Origin: Symbiodinium natans
Lineage: Eukaryota; Sar; Dinophyceae; Suessiales; Symbiodiniaceae
Direction of reading: 5' to 3'
Length of the DNA: 40,000 nucleotides
Assembly (NCBI GenBank): GCA_905221605.1
Contig: CAJNDS010001225.1
Location: 677,069 to 717,068 of the forward strand
Position 1 is the stretch's first letter; the number at the start of each line of letters is the position of its first letter. A program made the translations under genes and the position numbers. This document shows, in pieces, positions 9,973-21,400 of the stretch. A model generated the notes under the pieces. That model was not told the origin of the DNA. It searched no databases and worked only from the letters and a program-made list of their open reading frames with translations.

Positions 9973-12900
9973 CTAGCCGAAGTAGCAGCATCCGGAGGGA
10001 GCCCTAGACCCCAAAACCCTAAACCCTAAACCCTAAACCCCTCTTGCTGTATATACAGAAACCGCAATGGCTTCGTGGCCACAGGCACAAACATTCGTAA
10101 ACAAGGCGCATGGCTTCCTGGCCACCCCTCTCGGGCACCCTGAAAAGTCCCTTGACTGGGGTCTTGGCTTTTGGCTTCCCTAAACCCTAAACCCTAAACC
10201 CTAAACCCTAAACCCTAAACCCTAAACCCTAAACCCTAAACCCTAAACTTGGCCACAGACTTGGCGCTGTGGCTGCTGGCCGCCAACGTGGGCGTGCGGT
10301 TTCGGCTTGGGCGTGGCGCCGAAGTTTCTGGTGTTGACACCAGAGCGACCCTAAACCCCAAACCCTAAACCCTAAACCCTAAACCGTCTTGAGCAGGTGG
10401 AGGTGGAGGAGTCAAAGGCAGTTCGGCAGTGCCGGCCTGGGGGTGTGGGGCTGCGCAGGAGCCCTGTAGTAAACAACACATACCGAATCTTGAGAGTGGA
10501 GTCTTGAGTGGGTTTGGGACCTATGGGGGCCATGGCCTTAGGGTTGAGCACCTACCTGGTACTTTAGGAGTTAGGGCCTATTGGGGGCGGGGGTTAACCC
10601 TAAACCCTAAACCCTAAACCCTAAACCCTAAACCCTAAACCCTAAACCCTAAACCCTAAACCCTAAACCCTAATCATCACAAGAAGCCCTGCAGGCTTCC
10701 GTAGAACATTAATGAAACCGTGGCTGTCCATAGAAGGAACATCAGTAGCATCATGGCCCTTCTACTTCGAGAGAAGAAGAAGCCCCCAAGAAGCACCTGA
10801 AAACCCTGAACCCGAAACTTTATGATTTTCAATCCTACACCCTAAATCCTAAACCCCAAACCCTTAACCCTGAACCCTAAACCCTAAACCCCAAACCCTA
10901 AACCCTAAACCCCAAACGCTAAACGCTAAACCCTGAACCCTACCTCATGGACTGGGAGTCCAAGGTTTCAGGGAAGGTGGTTAGGGTTCAGGGTTTAGGG
11001 TTCAGGGTTAGGCTTCAGGGTTTAGGGTTTGGGGCTTAGGGTTTAGGGCTTGGGGTTTGGGGTTTAGGGATTAAATTAGAGCGCTTAAGGCTTCAGCGTA
11101 CCCGAAGTCGGGCTCATCTGAAAGAGAATCTTTGATTGATTGAAACAATCACTCACTCAACCACTACCACTCAAGGGGTCACCAAGAATCGTGGCGTATC
11201 TATTGGGGGGTTCTTAGAATGAAGACTACGAAATTGTTGGGTTCCCACACCCGATTTGAACCCCCGAACCCTAAACCCCCTAAACCCCAAACCTCTACAC
11301 CCTAAACCCCCTAAACTCTTAACCCTAAACCCCCTAAACCTCCTGTAAACCCCCTACCCCTAAACCCTAAACCCTAAACCCTAAACCCGAAACCCTAAAC
11401 CCGAAACCCTAAACCCTAACCCTAAACCCTGAACCCTGAACCCGAACCCCTAACCCTAAACCCTAAACCCGAAACCCTAAACTAAGCCATGAACCCTAAA
11501 CCCTAACCCTGAACCCTAAACCCTGAACCCGAACCCGAAACTGTATTCTAGGAAATTCCCACTTGGTTGCCTCACGGTCGTCCGAAGCCCCAAGCCTTCC
11601 GTCGAAGGAAAGAGCTTCTCCCATGGGTGAGTCATAGAAGGCTGGGTTTAGAGTTTAGGGTTTCGGATTTGGGGTTTGGGGTTTAGGGTTTAGGGTTTAG
11701 GGTTGAGGGTTGAGGGTTGAGGGTTTAGGGTCTAAGGTCCAGGGTTTCGGGTTTAGGGTTAGGGGTTTAAGGCTCAGGGTTGAGGGTTTGACGTTTAGGG
11801 TTTGCTGTGATATCGCGCAGAAGCTGTGAAAGTTAAGGATGGGATGCAGAGTAGCGTCGAAAGCCTCGTAACATGCACAAGGCATCTCCTTAAACCCTAA
11901 ACCCTAACCCTAAGTCCCCTAAACCCTAAACCCTAAACCCTAAACCCTAAACCCTAAACCCTAAACCCTCTCCAGGATGCAGCCCTAGGCTTCGAAACTA
12001 CATGTACAACGACTTTAGAAGGGATTCTACGAGGATAATGTTGGTGATTATGCAGGCCCCTATGTTGACACCCAGGACCCCAAGCCCTGCACCATAAGCC
12101 CTTGCAACAGCTTAGGACAACTGCTGGCCGCCAGATCCCAACGCCTAATCACGAAACCCTTACCCAACCCTCAAGCTGACACCCTTAACCCTAACATGAC
12201 CCCTGCCCCAAGCCAAAAAAACCCTACACCCGAAACCCTAAACCCTAAACCCTAAACCCTAAACCCTAACTCCCAAAGGCCCCAGCCTCTGGGCCACAGG
12301 ACTTTGGGTCAGCAGCACAGCGTCGAAGCATTTCCCGACATCGAAGCTACCCAGAGTGGCCTCGGAATTAGGGTTTAGGGTTTAGGGTTCAGGGTGTAGG
12401 GTTTAGGGTCTAGGGTCTAGGGTCTGGAGTTTACAGTCTCGGGATTCGGGTCAACCTCGACCCACCCTAACTAAGCCGAGCTCAACTCGTTTAACTCCAC
12501 CCTAGACACGACATGATCAACTGAACCCAACAGACAACCCTAAACGCCTAAACCCCAAAACCCCGAAACCCCTAAAACTCTAAACCCTTCAACCCCCGTA
12601 CCCTGAAACCTGGAACCCCGAAACCAACCCCTCAACCCCGAACCCTAAAACCCCAGCATCCGCCAGCCCTGAACCCTAAACCCTAAACCCTAAACCCTAA
12701 ACCCGAAACCCTAAACCCAGGCCTCCATGTTCAGCGCCTTGGCGCTCCCCAAAGTCGCCAGGTAGAGGGCATGGAAGTGATTCCTCTGAGATGCAGGGTT
12801 TGGGGTTTAGGGTTTAGGGCTTGGGGTTTAGGGTTTAGGGTTTAGGGTTTAGGGCTTAGGGTTTAGGGCTTAGGGTTTAGGGCTTAGGGTTTAGGGTTTA

Positions 12901-13999
12901 GGGGGGCTTAGGGCTTAGGGTTTAGGGTTTAGGGTTTCGGGTTTAGGGTCGAGGGTTGAGGGTTTAGGGTTTAGGGTTGCGCCGACCCTGGCGGCGTGTT
13001 GGATGGGTTTCTGGACTGGAGGTGAAAACCTCCCTCTTTCCCTTCTTAAGGGGACGGGGGGGGTAGGGGGGGGGTACCCCGGCAGCTTTTCCGTGGAGGA
13101 ACAGGCCACCCACACCGCGTAAACTCCTGGACCGGCGGTTTCGTGCGGGCATAGGGGCTCTCTCGAAAAAAACCCCTCCCCCCCCCCCCCACCCCCGCCC
13201 CCTACCCCAGGCCGTAGCACGACGGAGCGTTGGGCCACGCAGCTTGATGGTGGACTTTGGCAGCACAAGGACCTCCCCTTGCAGCGAGGGGTTGATGGCA
13301 ACCATGCCCTTGCAGAGGGCAGTCGGCTTCCCGACTTTGTTTGCCAGTTCCAGAAAGCCCCTGAACTGAAACGGCTTGTAAACGTCATGCAGGAAGAGCA
13401 ATGCAGGGATGAGTCCAAGCCGTTGGGCCAATGGCAAGGACATCTCTGCCATCCCATCCCGCGGGTCCACGCCCACTTCGTTCTTGGCTTCCGGCTCCGT
13501 GCAGTGGAAGCGCTTCAGGGCCCTCCTTTGCAGCGTGCTGAAGAGGAGCGGCATGCGGCAATAAGCCGTTTCGAGGGACTCTGCGTTCTGCAGCAGCCAT
13601 GCCGCGCTGGGGCTTGTGTCCAGGGAGCGTGCTGCGTAGTAGAAGTTGCCACTCTCTCGGCCCGACAGAAATTGGATGCTGTCGGCCGGCTCCGTCAGGA
13701 CACCCCATCTCCGGAATGCGGCTGGCTTGTAAATGGTGTTCCGGAATTTGAAGCAGTAGATCGGGCACCCCAGCTCCATGGCGACCCTCGACGTGTAATC
13801 GGCCTCGCCTGTCATGGCCTTCCACCCAAGCTCCAGCAACGGTCGAGGGCCGCCAAAGGCCACGCCTTTGGCAACTGGGCTTGCAAAAGATCGGGAGAGC
13901 CGTCGGGCGTTTTAGCCGATTTTAGCTATTATGGCTTGACGAGGTTCCGGAATGCCCCCCTACCCAGCAGCCCCACACAAGGCCGGCGCCAGTTTCCCT

Positions 14000-14069
<70 letters not shown>

Positions 14070-16437
14070 ACCCAGACCCGAACCGCAAACCCAATCCACC
14101 AAACCCCAAACCTTAAACTTGTTCTCCTGCGGGGTCGGCGGCTTGAGCCGGAGGCTCTTGGGTTTAGGGTTTAGGGTTTAGGGGCGTAGGCCAGGAGCAG
14201 GCCTCCTTCACCTGACTGTCGACCATCGGGGTGCATTCCTCCATTGATACCCTGAACTCTGAAGCCCAAAACTCTAAACCCTAAGCCTAAACCCTAAACC
14301 CCAAAACCCTAAACCCTAAACCCCAAACCCTAAGCCCCAAACCCCAAACCCTAAACCCCAAACCCTAAACCCTAAACCCCTCGTCAGGGGCTCAAGTCGT
14401 GCTCCGCTCCGTCGCTTTGCTGGTCCGCCGGGCCGAACTTCTCCAAGGCACCGTTGGGGACGTGGCAGAACCTTACGGGGCCGAAGGCTCTCACGGGTTT
14501 AGGTTTTAGGGTTTAGGGTTTAGGGTTTAGGGTTTGGGGTTTAGTGTTTAGGGTTTAGGGTTTAGGGTTTAGGGCTTAGGGCTTAGGGCTTAGGGCTTAG
14601 GGCTTAGGGCTTAGGGTTTAGGGTTTAGGGCTTTCTGAGATGGGCTTTAAACCCTTTGAAAATTGTTTATGAATAGGTTCCCCTGTAAGGACAGAAGGAG
14701 AATTCAAAATCATCCCAAGAGACTACCTAGTTTAGGGTTTAGGGTGTAGGGTTGAGGGTTCGGGCTTTGCCGGTTCGGAGACTTGTTCGGAAAGCGTGGA
14801 GTGGGGATTTTTCAGCGCAGTTACGGTTCCTATTGTTTGAATCTCCCCATGTCTTCGTTTCAAACGTATGCACCTTTTACTCAAAAAAACGCCAGGCTTG
14901 TCCTCTCTCCATGTCTTTTTTTCAACCAAAGTTAACCCTTTTAAGGCGGAGGGGCAAGAAAAACATCTGCAGAACGTTGCGAGTTGTCGGTTTGCCCTGC
15001 GTTTCGGCCACATTTGGGTCTTTGCGGAATCTCTTGTGAGAAAGATGACCACCCTCTCGATGTTCGCTGGGTGTCGGCGCGCGCAACCGCATTGAAAACC
15101 TGCGCGCGGAGCAGCTTCACAACACCATCGACCACCCTCTGGGTGACCACCGGAACGTTGCGGCGCTGAAACCCTGTGTACGGAGCTCGCTTTCAAGGGT
15201 GCGCCTCGGAAGTGGGCGCCGCAGGACGGGAGTGGGCTGGGACGGGCGACGGGCCCAGAAATGCTCTTTTGTAGCACAATTGCAGTGCGCAGAAGAGCAG
15301 TCCGCTCCTTAAACCCTAAACCCTAAACCATAAACCCTAAACCCTAAGTGCTCGTTGGTGGTACAAGCCCAGCTAGAAAGCTGGAGCCGACATCCTGGAC
15401 ATCTTCTCCTTCCTAGAAGGAGACGAGCTTAGGGTTGAGGGTTGAGGGTTTAGGGCTTAGGGCTTAGGGCTTAGGGTTTAGGGTTTAGGGTTTAGGGTTT
15501 AGGGTTTAGGGTTTAGGGTTTAGGGTTTAGGGTTTAGGGTTTAGGGTTTAGGGTTTAGGGTTTAGGGTTTAGGGTTTAGGGTTTAGGGTTTAGGGTTTAG
15601 GGTTTAGGGTTTAGGGTTTAGGGCCGCCCCCACTTGGCCACATAGAAAACTCCGGGGTTCAGGGCTGCTCCAGCCGTGGCGCTGCAGCGTCTTCGAGGCC
15701 AGCACAGCCGCACGCATGGCGGAGAGCATCGAGGGGGAGTAGCCGCCAGCCACATCGGTCCCGAGGCCAATCTGATGGGCTTTCTAACTGCATTGGGTTC
15801 ATAGGGTTTGGAGTTTAGGGTTTAGGGTTTAGGGTTTAGGGTGTAGGGTTTAGGGTTTAGGGTTTAGGGTTTAGGGTTTAGGGTTTAGGGTTTAGGGTTT
15901 AGGGTTTAAGGCTAGGGTTTCGGGTTTGAGGCTTAGGGTTTGGGGAGGGCGGGGGGCTTCATGGTCCCTACACCCTCAACCCTGGCACCTTCACCCCCCT
16001 GGACACCAGCTGCTTCACTGGCAGCGCGCCCTTGGCAAAGAAGAAGTTGGAGAGGGGGCAGTGGGCGATCGCCGTCCCACGCTCCCTGGGCTCACGCCCA
16101 GCCCCCCCCCCCCCCCCGACCCGGATGCCCAAACACTGAACCCTAAATCCTAGAGAACCCCTTAAAGAATCGTAAAAACGCCCATAAGATACATGAAGAA
16201 ACTTTGAAACACCAAACCCTAAAAACAACCCTCAAGTAGCCAAGGACGGCCTAGAACCATGAAGACAAGCCATAAAGCCTTCACCTGCTAAGGCCAGCCA
16301 GGACATCTTGTCCTCCCCACTGTTTTCTCTGAACCCTCTGAGAATGTTGCCCCCAAAAAAGAATCCTCTTAAACCCCAAAAAGGGGGAAGACATACGAAA
16401 TTCTTAGTAGGGAATTGAGGGAATGAGGTACCCTGAA

Positions 16438-16483
<46 letters not shown>

Positions 16484-18400
16484 GTATATATATAGATGTG
16501 TATATGTATGTATGTATCTACATATATATATATGTATATATATATATATAGAGGGTACCTCATTCCCTCATCCCATACCAAGAGCCAGGGCTTCTTTGGG
16601 GTTTAGGTGCTTTAAGGTCTCTCTCCTCCCACCTCATCCAAACTAAACCCTCTTTAAGATCTCGCTACTCCCACCTCATGAGCTCCTCCTCTCCTTTCTG
16701 GAGCTGAACGCAGTGGCCCATCACCTTACTGGTGGAAGTTTGTCTTTTTCTGTTTTGTTGTTCTTTTTTTTTTGGGGGGGGGGCTATAAAACTTGTTTTT
16801 TCTTGTTAAATGACTTTCTATGGCTTTATAAGGATTATATAAGGGATGAAGGGTGACCCAAAACAAAACATATTCAAACCTACCCCTGTGCAGGGTGTGT
16901 GTGTGTGTGAGAGATGCACATGAAGTCACCATTGCCTGTCAGCTTGTAGATCGCAACTGCTGCAAAACTCATTGCGGCGAGTGCTCAAAACCCAGAGCAC
17001 TGAACCCTGCACCCTCAGCCAATCCAGCGCACTTGGTGTCACTGCGTGGCCAGGAAACACCGATACTTCCGCAGCTGGTGACTGAATCAGAGGGGGCAGA
17101 GCTCCTACTACGATTTAACTGATGGTCTTTAAGGTTCCTTTCGGGTTTGTTGCACCTCTGTTCTTGCAAAACCCAAGAACCCAGAAACCATAAACTCCAA
17201 GCCCTAAACCCCGGTTTCTTCAGCTCTAGACTTAACTGCCGGTCCCAGTCGCCGATGGCCCCCGCATCAAGCCAAACTGATCGAACGCCTCGGCATCCGT
17301 CTTCCCAGGGAAGAGCTGTGAGGCAAAGGCCACCTCGTCCACGGACTCACTCATGTGGCTCCTCCGAGGCGCAGAGGGGGCCTCTCCTGGACCCCTCTCA
17401 GCCCTCAAGCCCAACGCCGAAGAAACTGGAGCCCACAGACCCACAGAAGCCCCCCCTTCTCTCCCCTGACCCCCCAAAAAATCGTTTTTAACAAGAAGCC
17501 CAAAGCTGCTGTAAAGATGATGTGACCCAAGGCACTGGATGATGCAGTCATATTTGGCAGCCAGCTGGCCAAGGCCCTGCAGCAACTCAGCCGTGCAGGT
17601 GGGCAAGAACCGCGGCGTAATCACCGGCTGTACCTTAGGGCTGAAGACTCGCGCGCAAGTGCGGGGCGGGGGAAACCTGATCGTGCTCATCTGTGTGTGG
17701 AAGAAGGTACTTTTTGGAATGTTCCCCCGCATGCTAGCAGTCCTGAAGTGGGGTTCTAATAAGGTACTATAATCCCGAAAAAGGACTGTTAGAAATCGGG
17801 GACATCCGAAAAGGTACACCCCTCTTACGTGTTTTTGAAATTTTTGTTAAAGGTCTTGAGGGCCAAAGCCCAGACTGCTAGTACAAAAGGCTTTTGGCAG
17901 AATAAACTATTTCAAGATTGCAACCCCAAACCCCAAACCCCAAACCCCAAACCCTAAACCCCAAACCCCAAACCCTAAACCCTAAACCCCAAACCCCAAA
18001 CCCCAAGCCCTAAACCCTAAACCCCAAACCCCAAACCCTTAAACCCTAAACCCCAAACCGCCTCACGAAAAGCTACGAGGTAGGGCGACTTGTGCTCCGG
18101 AGACCTGCGAGCAGCCGCCTGCGTAAACTTGACGAAGTCCTCCGTGTCACGCAGGGAAGGGGGGGGGGGGGGGGGGGGGGGGCAAATTTCAGTACCTTAG
18201 GGTTTAGGGTTTAGGGTTTCGGGTGTAGGGTTTAGGGTTTGGGGTTTACGGTTTAGGGTTTAGGGTTTAGGGTTTAGGATTTACGGTTTAGGGTTTAGGG
18301 TTTAGGGTTTTAGGGTTTTAGGGTTTAGGGTTTAGGGTTTAGGGTTTACATACATACGTACATACATACATACATTACATTTTCATGTCTTTGACCACAT

Positions 18401-18435
<35 letters not shown>

Positions 18436-21400
18436 CAGACATACATTGACATGTACAGATAGATATATATATATATATATATGTGCACACCCCTACACAT
18501 ACATATTTACCTATGTTTATGTACATGTACCCCCTAGAAATGGAGAAAGGAGGGTCCCCAAATCAACCCCAGTGGCTCGGTCGTCTCCACCATGTCGTCT
18601 GGACAATACCTGTCGTTTGAGGGATTTCGGGTCAGGGCTTTTGGGCTTTGGGTTCAGGGTTTAGGGCCGATGAGGGTCTAGGCAGTTTAGGGAGATTAGG
18701 GGGTTTAGGGAGTTTAGGGAGTTTGGGGAGTTCAGGGAGTTTGGGGAGTTTAGGGAGTTCAGGGAGTTTGGGGGAGCTTAGGGAGTTTAGGGCTTAGTAA
18801 GGAACATACCAGAAAACATGGGCCAAGGTTGTAGTGGGGGGGGGGTCAGTTTCCATCTCCGGGAGAGAGGTGTGGAAGAACTTTTGGGGCGGAGGGGCGT
18901 CTTTAAGGGACCTGGGGGTTATTTGGAGGATAGCTAGGGGCTACTTAGGTATGTGGGGACTATCTAAGGGAACACGATGAAGGGTCCCTTCTAGGGTCCT
19001 TAAACCCCTGAGCCACCTGTCCGCGCAGACCTTACCGACAAAGCTCCTGGGCCCTGCCAGGGCGAGGGCGGCTTCCACCATGACCTTCGAGGCCTCCAGG
19101 GTTTAGGGTTTAGGGTTTAGGGTTTAGGGTTTAGGGCTTAGGGCTTAGGGTTTAGGGTTTAGGGTTTAGGGTTTAGGGTTTAGGGTTTAGGGCCTCCAGG
19201 TGGGTCGTCCCGTAGATCACCGCGGTGGTGGTGCCGTTGGTCAGTAAGACTTTCAGGGCCTCGTTGTAGACGTACCTGGGGTTGAGGGTTTAGGGTTTAG
19301 GGTTTAGGGTTTAGGGTTTAGGGTTTAGGGTCTGGCACTCCTAGAAAACCCTCTCAAGGTACTACAGACCTCAAGATGATCCTCTAAAATTAGCCCCCAA
19401 CCAAAACCGTAAGAGACAAATCTCCCCGAATCCAGGGTACTGAGCAGAAATCATCCGCTAGACCCGCAACAAAAAACCCGTTAGAGAAACCTCCCAGAAA
19501 ATCCAGGGTACTTGGCAGTATCCAGCGCCGCCATGGAGGCCTCGGTTGGGAAGGCGTACTTGGCCAAGAAGCCGTCGTCGGCCATCAACGGCTTGTCGAT
19601 GCCGGCGCCCGTGTAGGGAAATTGGGGGAGGTGGATGTGCGTGTCGATGAAACCCGGAACCAGGAGCTCCTCATACCAGGGGTTGAGGGTTTGGGGTGTA
19701 GGGTTTGGGGTTTAGTGCTTAGGGTTTAGGGTTTAGGGTTTAGGGCTTAGGGTTTAGGGTTTAGGGTTTAGGGTTTAGGGTTTAGGGTTTAGGGTTTAGG
19801 GCTTAGGGTTTAGGGTTTAGGGTTTAGGGTTTAGGGTTTAGGGTTTAGGGTTTAGGATGCGGGGTTCAGGGTTTAGAGCTTCGGGTTTCGGGGTTTCGGG
19901 GTTTCGGGTTCTTGGCTTTGGGGCCCAGACCCCTAGAGCCAAGGCACATGTACCTCCAGCCCTAAACCCAATAACCCCTACACCCTAAAAACCCTGAACC
20001 CCAAACCCTACAAACCATGAGCCATAAATCCTATAACCCCTAAACCCCTAAACCCCAAAAAGCCTAAACCCGATAAACCTTGAAGTCTAAAACCCTACAA
20101 AACCCCTGTACCTTTAACCCTGCAAGCCCTGAAAAACTGTAAACCCAAACCCTTTCAGCTATAAGCCCTATAAGCCCTATGAGCCCTATAAACCCTGTAA
20201 ACCCTATAAACCCTTCCAAACCCTATAACCCTCCACCCTAAAAACCCCACAAACCCTAAACCCTGCAAACCCCAAACCCTAAACCCCAAACCCTAAAAAC
20301 CCTGCAACCCCTAAACCCTAAACCCTAAAAACCCCGCAAAACCCTGCAAGACCCTAAGCCCTAAACCCCAAACCCTAAACCTAAACCCCTTAGCCCCAAG
20401 AGAAGCTCCTTCTCCCCAAGCTCCCGCACCGCGATGCCCGCCGCCGCCAGCTCCCTCCGCTGTTCGGCGGCTTCCCCGACCTTCTTCAAGGGAGGGTTTA
20501 GGGTTTCGGGTTCAGGGTTTAGGGTTTGGGGTTTGGGGTTTAGGGTTTAGGGTTTCGGGTTTGGGGTTTAGGGTTTAGGGTTTAGGGTTTATAGGGACCT
20601 TCTTCAAGGGAGGCCTTTTCCGAGGGTTTAGGTTTTGGGGTTTCAGGATTTCAGGGTTCGGGGTTTAGGGTTTAGGGTTTAGGGTTTAGGGGTTGGGGTT
20701 CTTACTTCCAGGGGAGGACTTTTGCTGGGGTTTAGGTTTCAGGGTTTTATGGTTTCAGGGTTTGGGTTCTTACTTCAAGGAAGGACTTTTCCTGGGGTTT
20801 AGGTTTCAGGGTTGCAGGGTTTAGGGTTCAAGGTTCAGGGTTTGGGGTTGAGGGTTCAGGGTTTGAGCGCCCCACCCCTAAACCCTAAAACCTAAAACCT
20901 AAACCCTAACCCCTAAACCCTAAACCCTAAACCCTAAACCCTAAACCCTAAACCCTAAACCCTACACCCCCACCCCCTACCCCCCACCTGCACTTGCTGG
21001 ATCCGCCCATCTTTGGCCACGACGATGAGCCGACGCTCCGCCAAACCGCGGAGTGAGCCAAACTCGGGAGTGTCCACCTCAATGAACCCCGGGTTTAAGG
21101 GTAGTTTAGGGTTTAGGGTTTAGGGTTTAGGGTTTAGGGTTTAGGGGTTAGGGGTTAGGGTTTAGGGTTTAGGTTTTAGGGTTTAGGGTTTAGGGTCTAG
21201 GGTCTAGGGTTCAGGGTTTAGGGTCTAAGGGTAGTTACATGGTCCCCTAGTATGGGCCCTTCAAAGGGTCGTGTTGGACCTTGTTTAGTGGGGGCCTCCC
21301 CTATAAAGTCAATTTGGCTGAATTATTCAGGGCATCCTGACTGTTTGGGAGTCCCTCTTTAAAGCAAACGGTTTTCCGGCCTTTTTTTGGATTTGGGGCG

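Noticed and set aside
12915-13457. 180-codon minus-strand frame ending in NPKP repeats
   Set aside because: It is a shifted shadow of the polymerase-like exon extended by drifted heptamer repeats.
13279-14181. 300-codon plus-strand open frame
   Set aside because: It runs antisense through the polymerase-like exon and then through the 69-C run (poly-Pro) into repeats; it has no motif or splice support.
16369-16581. 70-codon IYIY frame
   Set aside because: It is translation of a (TA)n microsatellite inside GDA intron 11.
17232-17819. One 195-residue minus-strand protein
   Set aside because: It is two GDA exons (9 and 10) read through their short intron and into the family 1 element; the conserved parts are only 17266-17361 and 17536-17676.
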